A DNA stretch of 64,000 bases from assembly GCF_000731985.1 (NCBI RefSeq), contig NZ_JNCS01000005.1:1-64000 (forward strand). The letters run 5' to 3'. Both the position numbers and the translations under genes were made by a program. Positions within the stretch are counted from its first letter, which is position 1; every line of letters starts with the position of its first letter. This DNA is from Natrinema altunense (GTDB lineage Archaea > Halobacteriota > Halobacteria > Halobacteriales > Natrialbaceae). Shown here one piece after another: positions 61,863 through 64,000 of the stretch. The notes under the pieces were generated by a model. The model was not told the origin of the DNA, searched no databases, and worked only from the letters and a program-made list of their open reading frames with translations.

Positions 61863-62279
61863 TGCAGCGCCACGAGTTCCTGCAAGCGGCCGCTGCGGTG
61901 GCTGGAAGCTGCCACTGATGTGCCCGACGGTGAGATCGCTGCCCAGCAGAATCGCCTGCTGAAACTGGCGGATCGCGATGACGCCGAGCGGTGGGCCTAC
62001 GAGACGACGCGCAACCTCGCACACATCCAGTCGGGACTGGGAAACGCCGAACTCGACGCCCTGTGTGAGGTGCCCAGCGGCATCGTCGAGACCGACTCCG
62101 TCAGTCGCGGTGGCGTCCCGCTCAGCTTCGAGGTCAGTACCAACGACGACGAGTCCGTCGGGACGCCCATACATCTTTCCGCGGAACAGGCCGAGGCCCT
62201 ACCGTCGACCCCCGGTCAGACTAGTGTAATAGCTCAGATAAGAACGGCGAAACAGCGGAGTGAGAAACCCGAACGATGA
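61862..62279 (+). pseudogene. Second Tat-exported gene of the pair, frameshifted
   Basis: From the ATG at 61862 the frame reads MQRHEFLQAAAAVAGSCH and stops at 61918. The protein continues in the next frame as LEAATDVPDGEIAAQQNRLL, ERWAYETTRNLAHIQSGLGN and GVPLSFEVSTNDDESV to a TGA at 62279. A single indel within the signal peptide explains the break. A GTG at 61920 could still start a leaderless cytosolic version. Confidence 0.55.
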
Positions 62280-62418
62280 CAGGCGAATCGGCGGCTAAAA
62301 ATCACACGTCTCTATGAATAAATAAATCGAGTTCACAACAACAGATAACGCGCTTTTCACCCGGTAACACTCCCGTTAGCGAGAGTATAACTGGTTCAGG
62401 GGCGTACCAGATAACGTA

Positions 62419-62511
62419 ATGCAACTACAACTGCGATTCGCGGATCGGAATCGATTCCATCAGCCGACCGACGGAGACGCCACCGCCTCGCGATCGGAGG
62501 TGAGCGACTGA
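62419..62511 (+). CDS. 30-residue leader ORF coupled to the DoxX gene (candidate)
   Basis: MQLQLRFADRNRFHQPTDGD then ATASRSEVSD, stopping in TGATG shared with the DoxX start. agtataact (about 62383-62391) is a TATA element 28-36 nt upstream, so transcription would begin at this ATG. It may be a leader peptide that delivers ribosomes to DoxX. Confidence 0.45.
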   Translation: MQLQLRFADRNRFHQPTDGDATASRSEVSD

Positions 62512-62927
62512 TGGCGTTCGAGAGCGGGCTCGCTGCGATAGTCCTGCTCGTCGGTCGACTGCTCTTCGGTGGCCTGCTGGTCTACCAGGGGCTGAATCAC
62601 TTCGTGGCGACGGACACGATGGCCGGCTACGCGGAGGCAAAGGGCGTTCCCGCGCCCAGGTTCGGCGTCGTCGCGTCGGGCGTGATGCTCGTTCTCGGAG
62701 GCCTCGGCATCGTACTCGGCGTCTACCCCGTCATCGCCGCGGGGATGCTCGCGGTGTTTTTCGTCCTCGTGACGCCGTTCATGCACGACTTCTGGGCAGT
62801 CCCCGAGGACCAGCAACAAGACGAACTGATCCACTTCATGAAGAACGTCGAACTGCTGGGCACCGCCCTGCTCGTGTTCGTCCTCGCCGGCGAGCCCTGG
62901 GGCTACGCGCTGAATATCGGCCTGTAA
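62511..62927 (+). CDS. DoxX family membrane protein
   Basis: 138 residues with four membrane helices. The DoxX pattern is VGRLLFGGLLVYQGLNHF, then TMAGYAEAKGVPAP and HDFWAVPEDQQQDELIHFMK NVELLG in two blocks. Family members are linked to respiratory or redox functions; the exact role here is open. Start 62511 overlaps the leader ORF stop. Confidence 0.92.
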   Translation: MAFESGLAAIVLLVGRLLFGGLLVYQGLNHFVATDTMAGYAEAKGVPAPRFGVVASGVMLVLGGLGIVLGVYPVIAAGMLAVFFVLVTPFMHDFWAVPEDQQQDELIHFMKNVELLGTALLVFVLAGEPWGYALNIGL

Positions 62928-63040
62928 CGAGCGCAGATCGTACACGTCGAGCCCCCGGAACCGACGCGCGATAGCCGTCCACTAGCGGAGCGTGTGTTCG
63001 CCACGCGCTGGGCCGTCTCGAGTCGCACACTCCTAGTTTG

Positions 63041-63574
63041 CTAATAATCGGGGGCCTCTTCCGGTTCCCCGTCGCGAGCGTTGACGACGCGGGCGAACGT
63101 GAACAGGCCGTCAGAGAGCCGATTGAGGTACTGGACCGCGTCCTCGTTGATCCGCTCCTCGGCTGCGAGCGCGACCGCACGGCGTTCGGCGCGCCGACAG
63201 ACGGTACGGGCGTGGTGTAGCGCCGCGCCGTGTTCGCTGCCGGTCGGCAGGATAAAGGAGGTCAGCGGTTCGAGTTCCTCGTCGTACGCGTCGATCCAGT
63301 CCTCGACGGTCTCGACGTGGGCGGGGCGGATCGCGGGGTCGTCCTCGTCGGGGTCGGGGTTCGCGAAATCCGCCTGCACGACGTGGAGGTGGTTTTGGAT
63401 GGTGGACAGTCGGTCGTTGATGTCGTCGTGATCGGTGGGTCGAATCGTCCCGAGCAAGGCGTTGAGTTCGTCGACGGTCCCGTAGGCTTCGATGCGGGCG
63501 CTCGCCTTCGAGACGCGAGTCATGTCCCGGAGGTCGGTCTCCCCGTCGTCGCCGCGGCCGGTGTAAATCGACAT
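63041..63574 (-). CDS. Cob(I)yrinic acid a,c-diamide adenosyltransferase, PduO type
   Basis: 177 residues. PduO-type ATP:cob(I)alamin adenosyltransferase: MSIYTGRGDDGETDLRDMTR is the ATP-binding start, then YGTVDELNALLGTIR, and CRRAERRAVALAAEERINED with the conserved arginines before YLNRLSDGLFTFARVVN. Makes adenosylcobalamin. Complements the BluB gene at 6.7 kb in cobalamin supply. Confidence 0.95.
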   Translation of the reverse strand: MSIYTGRGDDGETDLRDMTRVSKASARIEAYGTVDELNALLGTIRPTDHDDINDRLSTIQNHLHVVQADFANPDPDEDDPAIRPAHVETVEDWIDAYDEELEPLTSFILPTGSEHGAALHHARTVCRRAERRAVALAAEERINEDAVQYLNRLSDGLFTFARVVNARDGEPEEAPDY

Positions 63575-63706
63575 GGCTTGATCGACGGCCGGACTCCACT
63601 TAACTTCCCTGTCACCTGCGACGCCGTGACGGGCGGTCGTCCCGACGCCCCGGTCGTCGCCGTCGGAACCAGTACGTTAAACTCGCTTCGCTCGCTACCG
63701 TCGGCT

Positions 63707-63883
63707 ATGGCTCTGGAACTCGAGCACGAGTGTCCGAACTGCGGGGGCGAAAAGACGTTCTATCGCGCCGCCAGTACGACGCTGCACCTCGGCGAGAAGG
63801 TCAAGTGGCACTGTCCGGACTGCGACTACGGGTTCGTCCGCATCGGCGACAACGGCACCGCCGTCGACTCGAGTACGGCATAA
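63707..63883 (+). CDS. Small zinc-ribbon protein (58 residues)
   Basis: MALELEHECPNCGGEKTFYR and KWHCPDCDYGFVRIGDNG give two CxxC pairs about 25 residues apart, a zinc ribbon. Conserved in haloarchaea; function unknown. agtacgttaaac (about 63671-63682) about 25-36 nt upstream may be the TATA element. Confidence 0.75.
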   Translation: MALELEHECPNCGGEKTFYRAASTTLHLGEKVKWHCPDCDYGFVRIGDNGTAVDSSTA

Positions 63884-63943
63884 CTCGTCGGGGGCGGCGA
63901 TTCGACGCGGTCGGAATCACGGCATGGAGACGACGCGCGCTGA

Positions 63944-64000
63944 TTAAAGCGAGAGATTGATCGTTTTCGTCTGCTGATAGTGGTCGAGCGTGTCGGCACT
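63944..64000 (-). CDS. C-terminal end of an aldehyde dehydrogenase-like protein (partial)
   Basis: Only the last 18 residues are inside the window: SADTLDHYQQTKTINLSL, then TAA. The tail resembles aldehyde dehydrogenases, which end with a Y-x-Q-x-K segment, but it is short. The start lies beyond the right edge. Confidence 0.45.
   Translation of the reverse strand, partial: SADTLDHYQQTKTINLSL

Overview
The window reads as a chromosome segment of a halophilic archaeon (class Halobacteria), most likely of the Natrialbales (Natrinema/Haloterrigena type). The evidence is very high GC with strong third-position bias, strongly acidic proteins, archaeal TATA boxes about 25-30 nt upstream of leaderless starts, and typical haloarchaeal genes (gas vesicle cluster, RdfA with an SMC-related partner, bat-like PAS/GAF regulator, NucS, aCPSF1/FttA). 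The order-level placement is inference.

Layout. 1-23.3 kb is housekeeping DNA: RNase HI, pyrophosphatase, a phosphodiesterase, endonuclease III, BluB, a PotDABC-type ABC transporter, the termination nuclease FttA, NucS, a large PAS/GAF/HTH regulator, MutS and a CHY zinc-finger protein. 23.3-26.2 kb is lower in GC and looks acquired: a small ORF with an amber codon, a decayed IS5-type transposase, a secreted protein and two winged-helix regulators. At 26.4 kb lies a compact TnpB-like protein that has the RuvC residues and zinc ribbon but no N-terminal half. 27.3-34.1 kb is a divergent gas vesicle cluster, gvpA-N-O leftward and gvpF-G-H-(I)-J-K-L-M rightward, with no gvpC, gvpD or gvpE. Directly behind it, 34.4-36.2 kb, sits a lower-GC pair that I read as a polymorphic toxin (DUF4157/eCIS-core zincin plus a C-terminal nuclease-like domain) followed by an overlapping immunity candidate.

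37-43 kb carries a Gfo/Idh oxidoreductase, a zinc alcohol dehydrogenase and an aldehyde dehydrogenase of the 2-oxoglutarate-semialdehyde type. The last is flanked by a degraded FAH-type dehydratase and a truncated Gfo-type dehydrogenase, which looks like a decayed oxidative pentose pathway. 43-51.8 kb returns to core genes: malic enzyme, RdfA plus SMC-related protein, and a MATE exporter.

52-62.3 kb is mobile. It holds an orphan HVO_A0114-type regulator with its own palindrome and an IS6-type insertion sequence killed by one amber codon. Next is a 6.1 kb integrative element bounded by 35-bp repeats, one being the 3' part of tRNA-Val(CAC). The element encodes a tyrosine integrase, an SF2 helicase with four cysteines placed as in XPD, winged-helix proteins and a decayed small gene. 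Beyond the tRNA, more decayed element-like genes follow, including a homologue of that small gene. 62.4-64 kb is core again: DoxX, a PduO-type cobalamin adenosyltransferase, a zinc-ribbon protein and the tail of an aldehyde dehydrogenase-like gene.
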